Below are positions 12,101 to 20,760 of a DNA stretch of 30,472 bases, in pieces. Location of the stretch: assembly GCF_010093535.1 (NCBI RefSeq), contig NW_022985245.1, forward strand, positions 56,424 through 86,895, in the 5' to 3' direction. Made by a program: the position numbers and the translations under genes. The DNA comes from Lindgomyces ingoldianus. Its lineage: Eukaryota > Ascomycota > Dothideomycetes > Pleosporales > Lindgomycetaceae. The notes beneath the pieces were generated by a model that searched no databases, had not been told where the DNA came from, and saw only the letters and a program-made list of their open reading frames with translations. Each line of letters begins with the position of its first letter. Position 1 is the first letter of the stretch.

Positions 12101-13813
12101 ACTATGTTTAGTTCTTATGTTAATTATATGTGTATAATATAAGCCCTTTTGTAGTAAATAGTACTCTAACACTTATTAGCTATAAATCTTTATAAAATCT
12201 TTAATTATTATCCTGTTTAAAGCCTTTAAAGCAGTTAGCTCTGCTTATGTGTCCTACTAGATCCCTTTCTGTTGCAGTAGGCAGAATAAGACTAGGTTGC
12301 ACAGCAGGTCTAGGCACAGTGCAGCGTTATGTAGTACAAGACTGTATGCTTAACTGTGTGTTCTATGCTTACTTTTTAGGCTTAGTGTAATTAATCTGTA
12401 GCCTTAAATCTATACACAAGAGTTTCTAGACTAGATAAAGTCTCCTAGTGTTAGTAAATAATAGTTGTAGATTTAATTAGAATTATTTATAATATAGCAT
12501 ATTAAGCCTAAGTTAAGGATAAATAATTCTCTTAGCAGATATCTGTTCTAGTTTAAATTAACTATAGCTAGCAATGCAGCTGCCTTAACTTTTAATACTT
12601 CCTAGCTTTTAAGTTAGTCTTCTTATATCTCTAGCGTAGGTGTATGTAAACTCTTTAGGATTAGTATCTTTAAATTATGTCTACGCTGCCCTTTTAGCAG
12701 GCCTTAAAATTTTAAGTTATGCTTACGCTTTAATGCTATAAGCTCTTTAACTCTCTTATTTAGCATCTACTAGTCTAGTGCTCTGTCTGGATAGACATAG
12801 AAGCAGTCCTTTAGTGCATAGATGTGTCTGCATGCAGGACATTTAGTGCCTTTTATTTTAGCAGGTTTCTAGCTTAAAGATAACTTTCTGTTATCTTCTT
12901 AATAATGTTAATGTTAAGGTCTACTCTGTTTTCTTAATGTTGCAACTTCTGCACTACAGGCGTCCTTGTTTGTGCCCTAGGTGGTCTTCCTACTTTTAGT
13001 AAGGTATAACAAGTTATCTGTTGTAAAGGCAGCTTTATGCTTTTTTATATGTATTAGATAATTTAACATTATATGTTTTTAAAAGCGCTTTATTATTTCT
13101 TTCTAATTTATGTCTAGTGTAAACTGTCTGCTTTTCTAAAAAGTTGTAGACTAATAAGGGGCGACTTTATTTATAGTAGTTAGAAAGTCCTTTGCCACAG
13201 CATTAAACTGCGTTGTTTCTAGAACATTTTGTGTCTCCGCTTCTGTGGCAGCGTAGTCATACTCCGCTAGCCACAGGTCCTATATGCTCGCGTTTCTTGG
13301 CGGCTTCAGGGATGCATTGTATTGGTCGCGCGCGCGTTCTTGTTCGAATCAGTTGTCGACGCCCACTGTGGCTTTAAGGTTCGTAATCCACTGTCTGAGT
13401 GGTTGATCTGGGGAACAGCATGTACGCTGCAGATGCGGGCTAACTGTTGACTAGATGAAGACAATAATCTGTTAGAGGCTTAATTACTCTCTTTTATAAT
13501 TATGTCTGTCACTCTTGTACTTGTTAGCCTCAATCTTGTAGTATTCAATGGCTTCTTTGAAGGCTCTGACACCGCTCGTCGATGGCTTGTTCAGGTGCGT
13601 AGGCGTTTCGACGTTGGAGGCTGGTGAAAACTCAGCTATTAGCGGCATCTCTGGAGCTCTTGGTTTGGAGATCATTTGGATGGTCAACTTAGGATCCACT
13701 TGCGGCCAGATGCCGTGCGCTACACATCTCGATTGCAGCTGCATCATCCAGGCTCTGTAGTCGGTGTGGTCTCGAAGGACGACTGTCGCGTCTCGAGGAG
13801 GCTGGGTGGCCAT
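9164..13813 (-). pseudogene. Copia gag-pol, RIP-degraded in the middle
   Basis: The ATG at 13813 starts a readable gag (MATQPPRDATVVLRDHTDYR, a copia-type N-terminus) that stays open to 13484. Gag continues in readable form to about 13190 (QPLRQWITNLKATVGV, then ARDQYNASLKPP). From about 13190 to 9415 the sequence is RIP-shredded, but the RT active-site segment is visible at about 10113-10140 as FVFFYVDN (YVDD in the family). The last 80 codons are clean: KLRHVNIHNHWLRQE and MLADGLTKAL are the standard end of copia RNase H, with a stop at 9164-9166. A second non-RIPped island lies at about 9675-9800. This gene once encoded the capsid, integrase, reverse transcriptase and RNase H polyprotein; it is now dead. 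Confidence 0.85.
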
Positions 13814-13845
13814 TTTGTATCGATGGAGGCACTGAGACTCTTAAT

Positions 13846-14207
13846 TGTCAGATTTAAGCACTGTTTCTGGGCTTCCTGAGATGAATGATGGGTTTGGATA
13901 TGATGTATGGGATGATTGATTGATTGTGTTTGTTTATCGATCCTTTTTCTGCTCTACTCGTGTTGCTCGGCTTTTTGTTTTGCCGATCCGAGTCCCTCGC
14001 GCACTTGCCCTATGCGCGACCAGCTTGCAAAATGCTGCAATTTGCTGCAATTTGCTGCAATTTGCTGCAAACTGCTGCAACATGCTGCAATTTGCTGCAA
14101 AATGCTGCAATTTGCAGCAACATACTGTTCGAGCTTATTGCTCGTACTATGTAGCAGCTTTCGTCAAGCGTTCCTCCTGTCTTGACAGTAGGTGCGCAAA
14201 TCTGACA
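13846..14207 (-). repeat. 5' LTR of the copia element
   Basis: 362 bp, TGTCAGAT...ATCTGACA on the minus strand, followed inward by 32 bp of leader (ATTAAGAGTCTCAGTGCC...) and the gag ATG. I do not recognise a standard initiator-Met primer-binding site in the leader. It includes a minisatellite of about 10 units at 14026-14123. Confidence 0.9.
14026..14123 (-). repeat. 10-bp minisatellite inside copia LTR (copy 3)
   Basis: About 10 units of CTGCAANNTG on the + strand, in the same order as the array at 8839-8976 but missing an internal 40-bp block. Confidence 0.9.
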
Positions 14208-14230
14208 ACAGTAGGTGCGCATATCTGACA
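14208..14230 (-). repeat. 23-bp duplicated LTR edge
   Basis: ACAGTAGGTGCGCATATCTGACA repeats the last 23 bp of the adjacent LTR (14185-14207) with a single base change (A to T). The same variant (ATATGCGCACC on the other strand) is the start of the solo LTR at 17244, so this may be the edge of a second LTR rather than a local duplication. Confidence 0.85.
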
Positions 14231-14340
14231 AACACACTGATGCGGCTGATGCCAATCCCCGACACACCGATGCGGCTGATGCCAATCCCAACACACCAAT
14301 GTGGCTGATGCCAATCCCCGACACACTGATGTGGCTAGAG
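14231..14340. repeat. 30-bp tandem repeat, about 3.5 units
   Basis: Units of 29-31 bp built on ACACACTGATGCGGCTGATG followed by CCAATCCCCG, repeated three times with a partial fourth. RIP-type changes (GCGGC to GTGGC) accumulate in the last units. It lies directly against the LTR edge and has no coding sense. Confidence 0.9.
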
Positions 14341-14345
14341 AGGTG

Positions 14346-14640
14346 GAACAGACGCAACTAACTATAATTTAAACATGTTTTACACAACGCATGCTAGAGC
14401 AAACTGCATGCAAATTAGCATAAAGGTGCACTTACATTAGGTATACATTTTTTTTAAAAAAGAATATAAGAAACACATAAGGTGACAGAGAAACAGCGTT
14501 ACTAGGGTTTATCCGAAGAAATTCTAACTAACTAGCGCGTCTAAAAGAGGAGATTCTGCTCAACTTTTCGTTCTGCAAACCCGAATATAATAAGCAGAGC
14601 AAGCTCTGCTAATAAATAATAAAAATAAAGAACGCTTTTT
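14346..14640. other. Unassigned stretch with a short perfect hairpin
   Basis: AT-rich, partly unmutated sequence with no protein remnant recognised. It contains a perfect inverted repeat AGCAGAGC-AA-GCTCTGCT at 14593-14610. It may be the 5' untranslated part of gypsy element 2, but no 5' LTR is seen. Confidence 0.4.
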
Positions 14641-15199
14641 AAAAACTAAAGTAAATTATAATAAGTTATCTTATCCTTAGAATGTACAACTTTACACTAG
14701 AAACAAATGTACATACTAATGCTTTCTAAAGGGCAGAGAGAGCAGCGCTGTCCTAGAAATAGGAAAACAGTTAATAGCACCTTATAGCATACTATTTAGC
14801 AAAGTTTGCGCTATTAGAACAAAACTACACTATTCTAGACAAAAAATTAAAGCTATAGTTAATGTATGTAGAAACTAAAAGGTTAAACTTTAAAAACTTA
14901 CATAATAATTTATAATTCTTACTAATTATGTAAACTTTGTTACTTTTTTAACAACAAAGAAGCTGTTGCTAATGCATGTATAATAGGCTATAAAGTTAGC
15001 TTAATTTAACTTTGTTATTAAACATGTAATAGGTAGTAGTAACTAGTAAGTAGACACTCTTAGCTAACACTTTAACTACTTTATAAAGAATAAGAAGAAC
15101 TTTAAAGAATTTATAATATTTTATAAAACTCTAAAAGGCTTAGTTTATAAAGGACTAAACTAAGAAAAACTACTATACACCCTTATAATTATTAAAAAA

Positions 15200-16290
15200 G
15201 GGTAGGAAGACTTAATAAACAAATATTATAAAGCCTTTATGTTTAAACACCCTAAAATTAGATTACTATAGAAAAAGATTAAAAACATAATACTATAAAA
15301 AGTGCCTTAGCTTAAGCATCTATGTACTAAAGTTCTACAAGAATGCAACATATGTAATAAAAATAATTTATAATAACATAAACCTTATAAATTACTTTAA
15401 CTAATTACAGCACTAAGTTAACTATAGACTATAATAACTATAGATTTTATTACTAGGCTACTACTCTTATGTAAACCTAGTACAGAAAGGCTCTGTAATA
15501 TAATTACATAAGTTATTAATAAAACTATAAAATTTATTTATCTATAGCCTTTAGAAAAAAGTATTATAGCTAAAAAGTTTATGTTTAAACTAAAAAAAAA
15601 TGTCTTAGCTACTTATAGTTACCTAGAAGTTATTATCTCTAACTAAGATAAGTTGTTTATAAGTAAGTACTAGACAGCTATAGTTAAACACTTAGAAATT
15701 AAATATAAACTCTCTATAGCCTATTACCTATAAATAAACAGACAAACAGAATAAGTAAACACAGAAGTAAAAAAGTATCTGCGTAAATATGTGTTATATA
15801 AACAAAATAATTAGGCAGAATAGCTACTAATAGCACAACTTATAATTAATACTATAAAGTTAGCTATAACTACGAAAACCTTGTACAAAGCTAATTTTAG
15901 ATACTCTTTATAGTACAAGTTGCACAGCACGCAGCTAACAGACCTTCTAGAGGCTACAAGCTAGACAGCTAGACTTTTAGAATTGCATTAGAAACTAACT
16001 AAGAAAGCATAGTTAGCCTAGAATGCTATAAAAAAAGCAGCAAACTAGAAACAGCAATTAGTACCTAAAATACACCTAAACAACTATGTATACCTAGACA
16101 TAAAGAATCTTAAGACACCTAGACTATCTAGAAAGCTTACTAAGAAACGCATAGGGCCTTACTAAGTTATATAAACGCGCCCTAGCATCTACAAACTTAA
16201 GCTACCTAAAGAAATGCAAATACATTCTTAGTTCTATGTCTCTAAGCTTAAACTAGCGCTTAAGAGTATACTACTAGCTACTAAAGAATT
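15200..16290 (+). pseudogene. Gypsy integrase remnant 2
   Basis: One frame is retained throughout, with only TAA/TAG interruptions. It shows the H2C2 finger (ECNICNKNN at 15341, preceded by a YYKAFMFKHPKI segment), the start of the catalytic core, the conserved QTE*VNTEVKKYLRKYV block near 15740 and the GPY-type C-terminal module (VYLDIKNLKTPRLSRKL, then RIGPY near 16150). Integrase of this family joins element cDNA to host DNA. It differs in sequence from the integrase of element 1, so it is a different gypsy lineage. Non-functional. Confidence 0.8.
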
Positions 16291-16459
16291 GAAAAAGAAA
16301 AAATAGAATATAAAATTAAATAAATCTTAGACTATTAAAGAAACAAGTACATAATTAAATAAAAAGAATAGCCTACTAGTAAAAGCACTAAGGAACTTAT
16401 TAGAAGCCTATTAAACACCCCTTTAATTTTCTATAAATACTTAGCGTCTCTTCTAAGTA

Positions 16460-16890
16460 AAACTACCCTAGAAATAGCTTCTTAGACTAAAAAGCACTAA
16501 CATTAGTTAAAGCTGCAGCAGCAGTAGCTAGCTGTAATGTAGAAGGCCTATAACCCTTTAACATTAGCTAAGAAGGTGGAAGGCTAGCAGCCTTTGCCTT
16601 AAGCGCTTTAAGCTTATCTAGAGTTAAGAGGTCTCTTTCTAAATATTTTACCCTTTAATCTACTAAAAGGTCTAGCTGCCTCTACGCCTGCTTTTAATAA
16701 GCAACAGAAGACTAAAGCTATATAAAGAACTTTTTTTGCTTTTCTAGAAACTTTTTTTTCTTATGCATTTTTTTTCTTAAGTAACTTTTAACTCTTGTAG
16801 AAGCCTTTTATGCTTCTATTCTAACTAATTCTAGGCTGCGTTAAAAATAAAGGCATTACAGCAGCTCTCTTTTTTTAAGCACTCTACATA
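16460..16890 (-). pseudogene. Possible minus-strand coding remnant, Lys-rich/coiled-coil
   Basis: On the minus strand one frame reads on with only TAA/TAG stops and includes VKYLERDLLTLDKLKALKAK and STLQLATAAAALTNV, which look like helical, coiled-coil protein. I do not recognise the family. It lies between the gypsy integrase and its 3' LTR but runs in the opposite direction, so it could be a nested insertion or chance. The opposite strand also has fairly long frames here. Confidence 0.3.
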
Positions 16891-17142
16891 GTTGTCTAAT
16901 AATAAGGTTATTATATAAGAAGACCTGCTTAAACAGCATAGTCTACACAGACGCATCTTTAAATGTTGTAAAGGATTAAAGTAGGCTACAGTCTAAAGGC
17001 AACAGTAAGCAGCAGATACACGCTAACAGGGCATAGTTAGAAAAGATAGACATTTAGGAAGGCTTTATAAATAGACACGCACTAACTAAAAAAAAATCCT
17101 AATGTTTGCAGTAAAAAGAACATAACAGTAAGAACACTAACT

Positions 17143-17158
17143 AAAAAAGAAGCCTGCG
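17143..17158 (+). promoter_or_regulatory. Candidate polypurine tract of gypsy element 2
   Basis: AAAAAAGAAG followed by CCTGCG directly precedes the TGTTATAG start of the 3' LTR. The position fits a plus-strand primer; the assignment is tentative because RIP may have altered neighbouring bases. Confidence 0.45.
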
Positions 17159-17238
17159 TGTTATAGCTAATAAGTAGACTGTAATTCTCTAACTAGCTAT
17201 ACCCTACAGCTTAAGCAACATTAAATAGACAACACTTA

Positions 17239-17557
17239 ACTCTTGTTAGATATGCGCACCTACTGTCAAGACAGGAGGAACGCTGGACAAAAGCTGCTAC
17301 ATAGTACAAGCAATAAGCTCGAACAGTATGTTGCTGCAAATTGCAGCATGTTGCAGCAAATTGCAGCACGTTGCAGCTAGTCGCGCACAAGGCTAGTGCG
17401 CGAGGGACTCGGACCGGAAAAACAAAAGCCGAGCAACACGAGCAGAGCAGAAAAAGGATCGATAAATTAATACAATCAATCATCATCCCATACATCATAT
17501 CCAAACCCATCATTCATCTTAGGAAGCCTAGAAACAGTGCTTTAATCTAACAACTCT
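17239..17557 (+). mobile_element. Copia solo LTR with TSD ACTCT
   Basis: The LTR spans 17244-17552 (309 bp), starts TGTTAGATATGCGCACC and ends AATCTAACA, and is flanked by ACTCT at 17239-17243 and 17553-17557. Terminal bases carry C-to-T changes relative to the other copies (TGTCAG to TGTTAG). Its minisatellite has only about five units. It is the youngest insertion in this part, sitting inside a gypsy LTR that itself sits in another gypsy element. Confidence 0.93.
17330..17377 (+). repeat. 10-bp minisatellite inside copia LTR (copy 4, shortest)
   Basis: About five units of TTGCAGCANN, with one RIP-like or drift change (GCACG). It accounts for most of the length difference from the 362- and 402-bp copies. 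Confidence 0.85.
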
Positions 17558-17671
17558 ATATTAAATAGATTATGTAACAAACTAGATAAGAAATAGCTTT
17601 AGCTTTTAGACAGATGCATAGAGAAATGCGTTGTCTAATAAGAAAAGTATGTTAGCACGCTATGCGCGCAG

Positions 17672-17698
17672 TGCGCGTAGCGAGCGCAGCTACGCGCA
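17672..17698. repeat. Perfect inverted repeat in the gypsy LTR
   Basis: Arms TGCGCGTAGC and GCTACGCGCA (10 bp) are separated by GAGCGCA. It lies in the variable U3 tract of the gypsy LTR, so it could be a regulatory or hairpin-forming site; function unknown. Confidence 0.6.
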
Positions 17699-18073
17699 AG
17701 GCGCGCACAACATGCACTGCATGCAAACCCTATGTATATAGTTTTAATTACAACTATAGTTAGAAGACTGTAATTACTGTTTAGTCTTTATACATAATAG
17801 ACTAAGAAGCATTAATACCTTTATAAAAAGGACATTGCCGCTATATATATCTTGCACTATATATACCTTCTATCTTATCCTTTTAGATTAGTTTACTAGC
17901 TCTCTATACAGCTGCTAGGTTAAACCACAATCTGCCTTCCTTATTCCCGCCTTTCTATATACTCTGCTAGACGGACTGTACACCCGATCTAGCTAAGTCC
18001 TCCCCACGCTAAAACTCACTACAGGCTGTAGTGCTCTAGAAATTACCATTTCAACAGAGCAAGGATTGTAACA

Positions 18074-19116
18074 CTAACGCTTTAGCTACTTTTTAGTTTT
18101 ATATCTATAGGGCTTTAGAAGGCTTGTTAGATAGGATATTTGTTGTTTATTTAAATAACATTTTTATTTACTTTAAAAATAAAAAAGACTAAAAGTAATA
18201 TATCTTTAAAGCTTTTAATTAACTAGTAAAATAAAAACTATACTATAAAGCATTTAAAATTTTTTTTAAAATAAAGGCTGTTAAGTTCTTAAGCTTTATA
18301 GTTACACTAAAAGGTGTAGTAATAGACTTATTATGTGTTTAAATAATTAAGAAATAGCCTAAGCTAAAAAGCTTTAAGAACATCTAAGAATTTCTAGGCT
18401 TTATAAACTTTTATTAAAGACTTGTTTATAATTACTTAGAAATTACACACCTACTAGTAGACTATATAATAGCTGCTTAAACTTTAAGTCTGCCTTATAA
18501 AGGCTCTAACTTAAAAAAAAAGAAGGTAAAGTAGAATTATAAAGGTTTTATAAAGTAGTACTAGAAATAGTTTTAGCTTAAAAAGGCTTATAACACTTTT
18601 TTAACTTTTAAGTTAAAATTTATAAATGCTTTAGTCTTTTAGCACTTTAATCTATTAAAGCTAGTTATAATTATTATAAACACTTTTAAGTTTAATATAG
18701 CAGTAATACTTTTTTAGCCTTAGTTCTCTAAGCTAGCAGTAAATTACTACTAAAGGCCTATAGCCTTCTAGAGCTGTAAGCTAAGCAGCTTATAACTCTA
18801 TTAGCATACACATAATAAAAAGTTGTGCGTAATTATAAAGAGCTTTAAACATTAAAGGCACTACTTAGAGTACACTCTAAGTATAATCTAAGTACTCCTA
18901 AATTATAATAATCTATGCTATTTTATAATAATAAAGAAGCTCTTCTTTAAGCAAGCCTACTAGGCAGAAAAGCTAGCGTAGTTTAATTTTAAGATTAAAT
19001 ACAAGCTAGGTCTAAAGAACTTAGCTAACAGACTATCTAAAAGACCTAATTATATAAAAAAAGTCTTTATAAAAGAGGTAAAATTACTATAAGACATAGT
19101 ACTTTTAACTTTATAG
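18074..19116 (+). pseudogene. Gypsy pol fragment 3 (RT C-terminal half and RNase H), RIP-degraded
   Basis: It opens in mid-RT immediately after the gypsy LTR and carries the active-site segment VVYLNNIFIYF at about 18140 (YLDDILIYS in the family). The RT thumb follows (FLGFINFY at 18388), then the RNase H domain (PIAFQSCKLS at about 18755) and RLSKRPNY near 19030, which ends RNase H in this family. The frame is kept from 18140 to 19050, broken only by RIP-type stops. It is cut on the right by the fold-back element and on the left by gypsy element 2. The sequence differs from pol 1, so it is a third lineage. Confidence 0.8.
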
Positions 19117-19118
19117 TA

Positions 19119-20218
19119 ACGTACTTTACAGGCGAGTTGCTCACACACCTAAGTTGCTTACTTTTGCTAAGACCCTACTAAACTACCCTTTCTACACTAA
19201 TGCATTCCTAACAACACTACTTAGACGCGCTAAAAGAACGTGAGATATAGTTTATACTCTAAACTTTTAAACAAGACACTAAACTCTTAAAGAAACGTGC
19301 TGTAGCTACGTACATAGTTCTATAAATAACAACAAATAACTATAGCGCTAGACAACCTTTACAAGCTAATTCTACAGCTAACTTATAAAGGCTATGCAAT
19401 AAAAACAAGTAGGTGATTGTTAAGACTATACTTAAGCTATATGCGCAAGGATTTTCCCCTTAGATAGCATTTATAGCTAATATAGCTAATTCTTTGCGTG
19501 CTAAGCAAAATCTAGGCTATGTTAGCATAAACTAGCCTAGTACGTTTGTGAAGCGTTATTTAGAGCTTAAAGTAAAGTCTTAAGCGCAAGTATAGCTAAT
19601 AGATGTTTAGCCTATTATAAAGCCTGTCTTGCTAAAGTTGTACGTGTTATCATCCTAGATGCTATGCTTAGCTTTAATATTCTCTACAAGGCTAAACCTG
19701 CCCTAAATTACCCTAGGACTCTTGCAGAGAGCTCTTTTATAGTTGTACTTACGCTTAAACATTACTTTAAGCTCTAAATAACGCTTCACAAACATACTAG
19801 GCTAGTTTATGCTAACATGGCCTAGATTTTGCTTAGCGCGCAAAGAATTAGCTATATTAGCCATAAATGCTATCTAAGGGGAAAATCCTTGCGCATATAG
19901 CTTAAGTATAGTCTTAACAATCACCTACTTGTTTTTATTGCATAGCCTTTATAAGTTAGCTGTAGAATTAGCTTGTAAAGGTTATCTAGCGCTGTAGTTA
20001 TTTGTTGTTATTTATAGGACCCTGTACGTAGCTACAGCATGTTTCTTTAAAAGTTTTGTGTCTTATTTAAAAGTTTAGAGCATAAACTATATCTCACGTT
20101 CTTTTAGCGCGTCTAAGTGGTGTTGTTGGGAATGCATTAGTGTAGGAAGGGTAGTTTAGTGGGGTCTTGGCAAAAGTAAGCGACTCAGGTGTGTGAGCAA
20201 CTCGCCCGTGAAGTACGT
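19119..20218. mobile_element. Fold-back derivative of the Fot1/pogo family
   Basis: An 1100-bp unit is bounded by ACGTACTT/AAGTACGT and TA duplications (19117-19118, 20219-20220). Its two arms, 19119-19596 and 19741-20218 (about 478 bp each), are near-perfect inverted copies of the 5' end of the Fot1-like element at 1360, from the TIR through the N-terminal transposase region. The 144-bp spacer belongs only to the right arm's copy. It was made by head-to-head joining of two 5' ends, so it has no catalytic core and could move only with a helper transposase in trans. Its transcript would form a hairpin of nearly 480 bp. Confidence 0.9.
19600..20137 (-). pseudogene. N-terminal half of Fot1/pogo transposase in the fold-back right arm
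   Basis: On the minus strand an ATG at 20135-20137 (MHSQQHHLDALKERE) leads into one frame of about 175 codons. The DNA-binding part contains ANIANSLRAKQNLGHVSIN, then MFVKRYLELKVMFKRKYNYK, and the frame ends at the first catalytic motif NTYNFSKTGFIIG (about 19608-19646). Only TAG/TAA interruptions occur. This arm is less RIP-altered than the left arm and than the copy at 1441. The later catalytic residues are absent, so it could at most give a DNA-binding fragment. Confidence 0.75.
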
Positions 20219-20220
20219 TA

Positions 20221-20464
20221 AAAGATTTAAGTGTAGATAATTTAAACATCTATAGCTTATTACACTAGTTAGGCAGCGTGTAGTATAGCTTCTTCTAATA
20301 GTAACCTAGCAAGGTCTCTTAATGCTGACTCTACTTAAGACGTGCTAGAAGCTGGACGTGTAGAGGCTAAAGGGGTAATGCTGATATCGCCGTTCATAGA
20401 GGTAGGTCTTTCATTGTCTAGTGCTCCTTAATCTAGCACCTGCTGTAGGGAAGACTGATAGTCT
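20221..20464. other. Transition zone, no gene recognised
   Basis: The base composition shifts here from RIP-scarred AT-rich to balanced sequence. I see no convincing coding frame. It could be the degraded downstream part of the TPR gene remnant that follows on the minus strand. Confidence 0.4.
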
Positions 20465-20760
20465 AGACATGCTCAGGTGGTTAGATGGCGTAGTCTGAGA
20501 GAGGCAAGATAGCTAGAGAAGGCTCTGTGGTAGAGCGGTAGAGCTTCCTTAAAGCGGTGTCGGTGATGTAGTAGATAGGCAAGGCAGTATACGCTGGTCA
20601 GCGTGTCGGGGTGGTCCTTCCCCAGCGCCTTCTCTCTCCCCTCCAGCGCTCGCCGGTTCATCGCCTCGGCCGCCTCGTACTTCCCCTGACGCTAAGCACT
20701 AACGCGAGTTTGCTCACGCTGGTCAGCGTCGAGGGGTGGTCCTTCCCTAGAACCACTTCT
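20465..20760 (-). pseudogene. Tetratricopeptide-repeat fragment, NB-ARC/kinesin-light-chain-like type
   Basis: On the minus strand a 62-codon open piece (20473-20661) reads MNRRALEGREKALGKDHPDT followed by LTSVYCLAYLLHHR, then LPLYHRA. This is the 42-residue TPR typical of fungal NLR-like proteins (A-x-NRRALEGREK-x-LG-x-DHPDTLTSV). A second copy of GKDHP-TLTSV and KYEAAEA lies just upstream (20690-20760) but is joined only through a frame break. No NB-ARC or effector domain is present, so this is a relic. Such proteins sense non-self in fungi through ligand binding by the repeats. Confidence 0.75.

Larger units (their letters stand above)
8659..14207 (-). mobile_element. Complete Ty1/copia retrotransposon, interior RIP-degraded
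   Basis: Two copies of one LTR in the same (minus) orientation flank a 4.8-kb interior: 5' LTR 13846-14207 (362 bp) and 3' LTR 8659-9060 (402 bp). Both run TGTCAGAT...ATCTGACA. A PPT abuts the 3' LTR and the gag ATG lies 32 bp inside the 5' LTR. The domain order gag, RT (YVDN), RNase H, read on the minus strand, fits copia. LTR differences outside the minisatellite are few and include two RIP-type changes; the 40-bp length difference is four minisatellite units. The 5-bp flanks differ (GCCTT at 8654-8658, ACAGT at 14208-14212), so no intact target duplication exists, suggesting recombination after insertion. Confidence 0.9.
14641..18073 (+). mobile_element. Ty3/gypsy retrotransposon 2 (3' half with 3' LTR), RIP-degraded
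   Basis: The element contains an integrase remnant (about 15200-16290), a further 870 bp of uncertain content, a purine-rich tract (AAAAAAGAAG, 17143-17152) and a 3' LTR (17159-18073) split by a copia solo LTR. Neither RT nor a 5' LTR is recognised at the left, so the element is 5'-truncated or rearranged. The left border is approximate. The flank after the LTR (CTAAC) lies in-frame inside the RT of gypsy fragment 3, so element 2 inserted into element 3. Confidence 0.7.
17159..18073 (+). repeat. Gypsy 3' LTR, interrupted by a copia solo LTR
   Basis: Segments 17159-17238 and 17558-18073 together form about 601 bp that align with the solo LTR at 533-1128 (596 bp), from TGTTATAG to ATTGTAACA. 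The interruption is the copia solo LTR plus one copy of its target duplication. Within it, 17660-17715 carries a CpG-dense tract where the other copy has GCAGGCT/GCATGCAA repeats. Confidence 0.85.

Noticed and set aside
14010..14357. 115-codon minus-strand frame across the LTR and the 30-bp repeat
   Set aside because: It is only repeat translation (ASAASVC-type units) and crosses the element border.
14593..14610. Rho-independent-type terminator hairpin
   Set aside because: A perfect 8-2-8 inverted repeat exists, but the genome is fungal and there is no U-tract or associated gene.
17..17377. CRISPR-like or clustered regular repeats
   Set aside because: The units are contiguous 10-bp tandem repeats without unique spacers, within a eukaryotic LTR.
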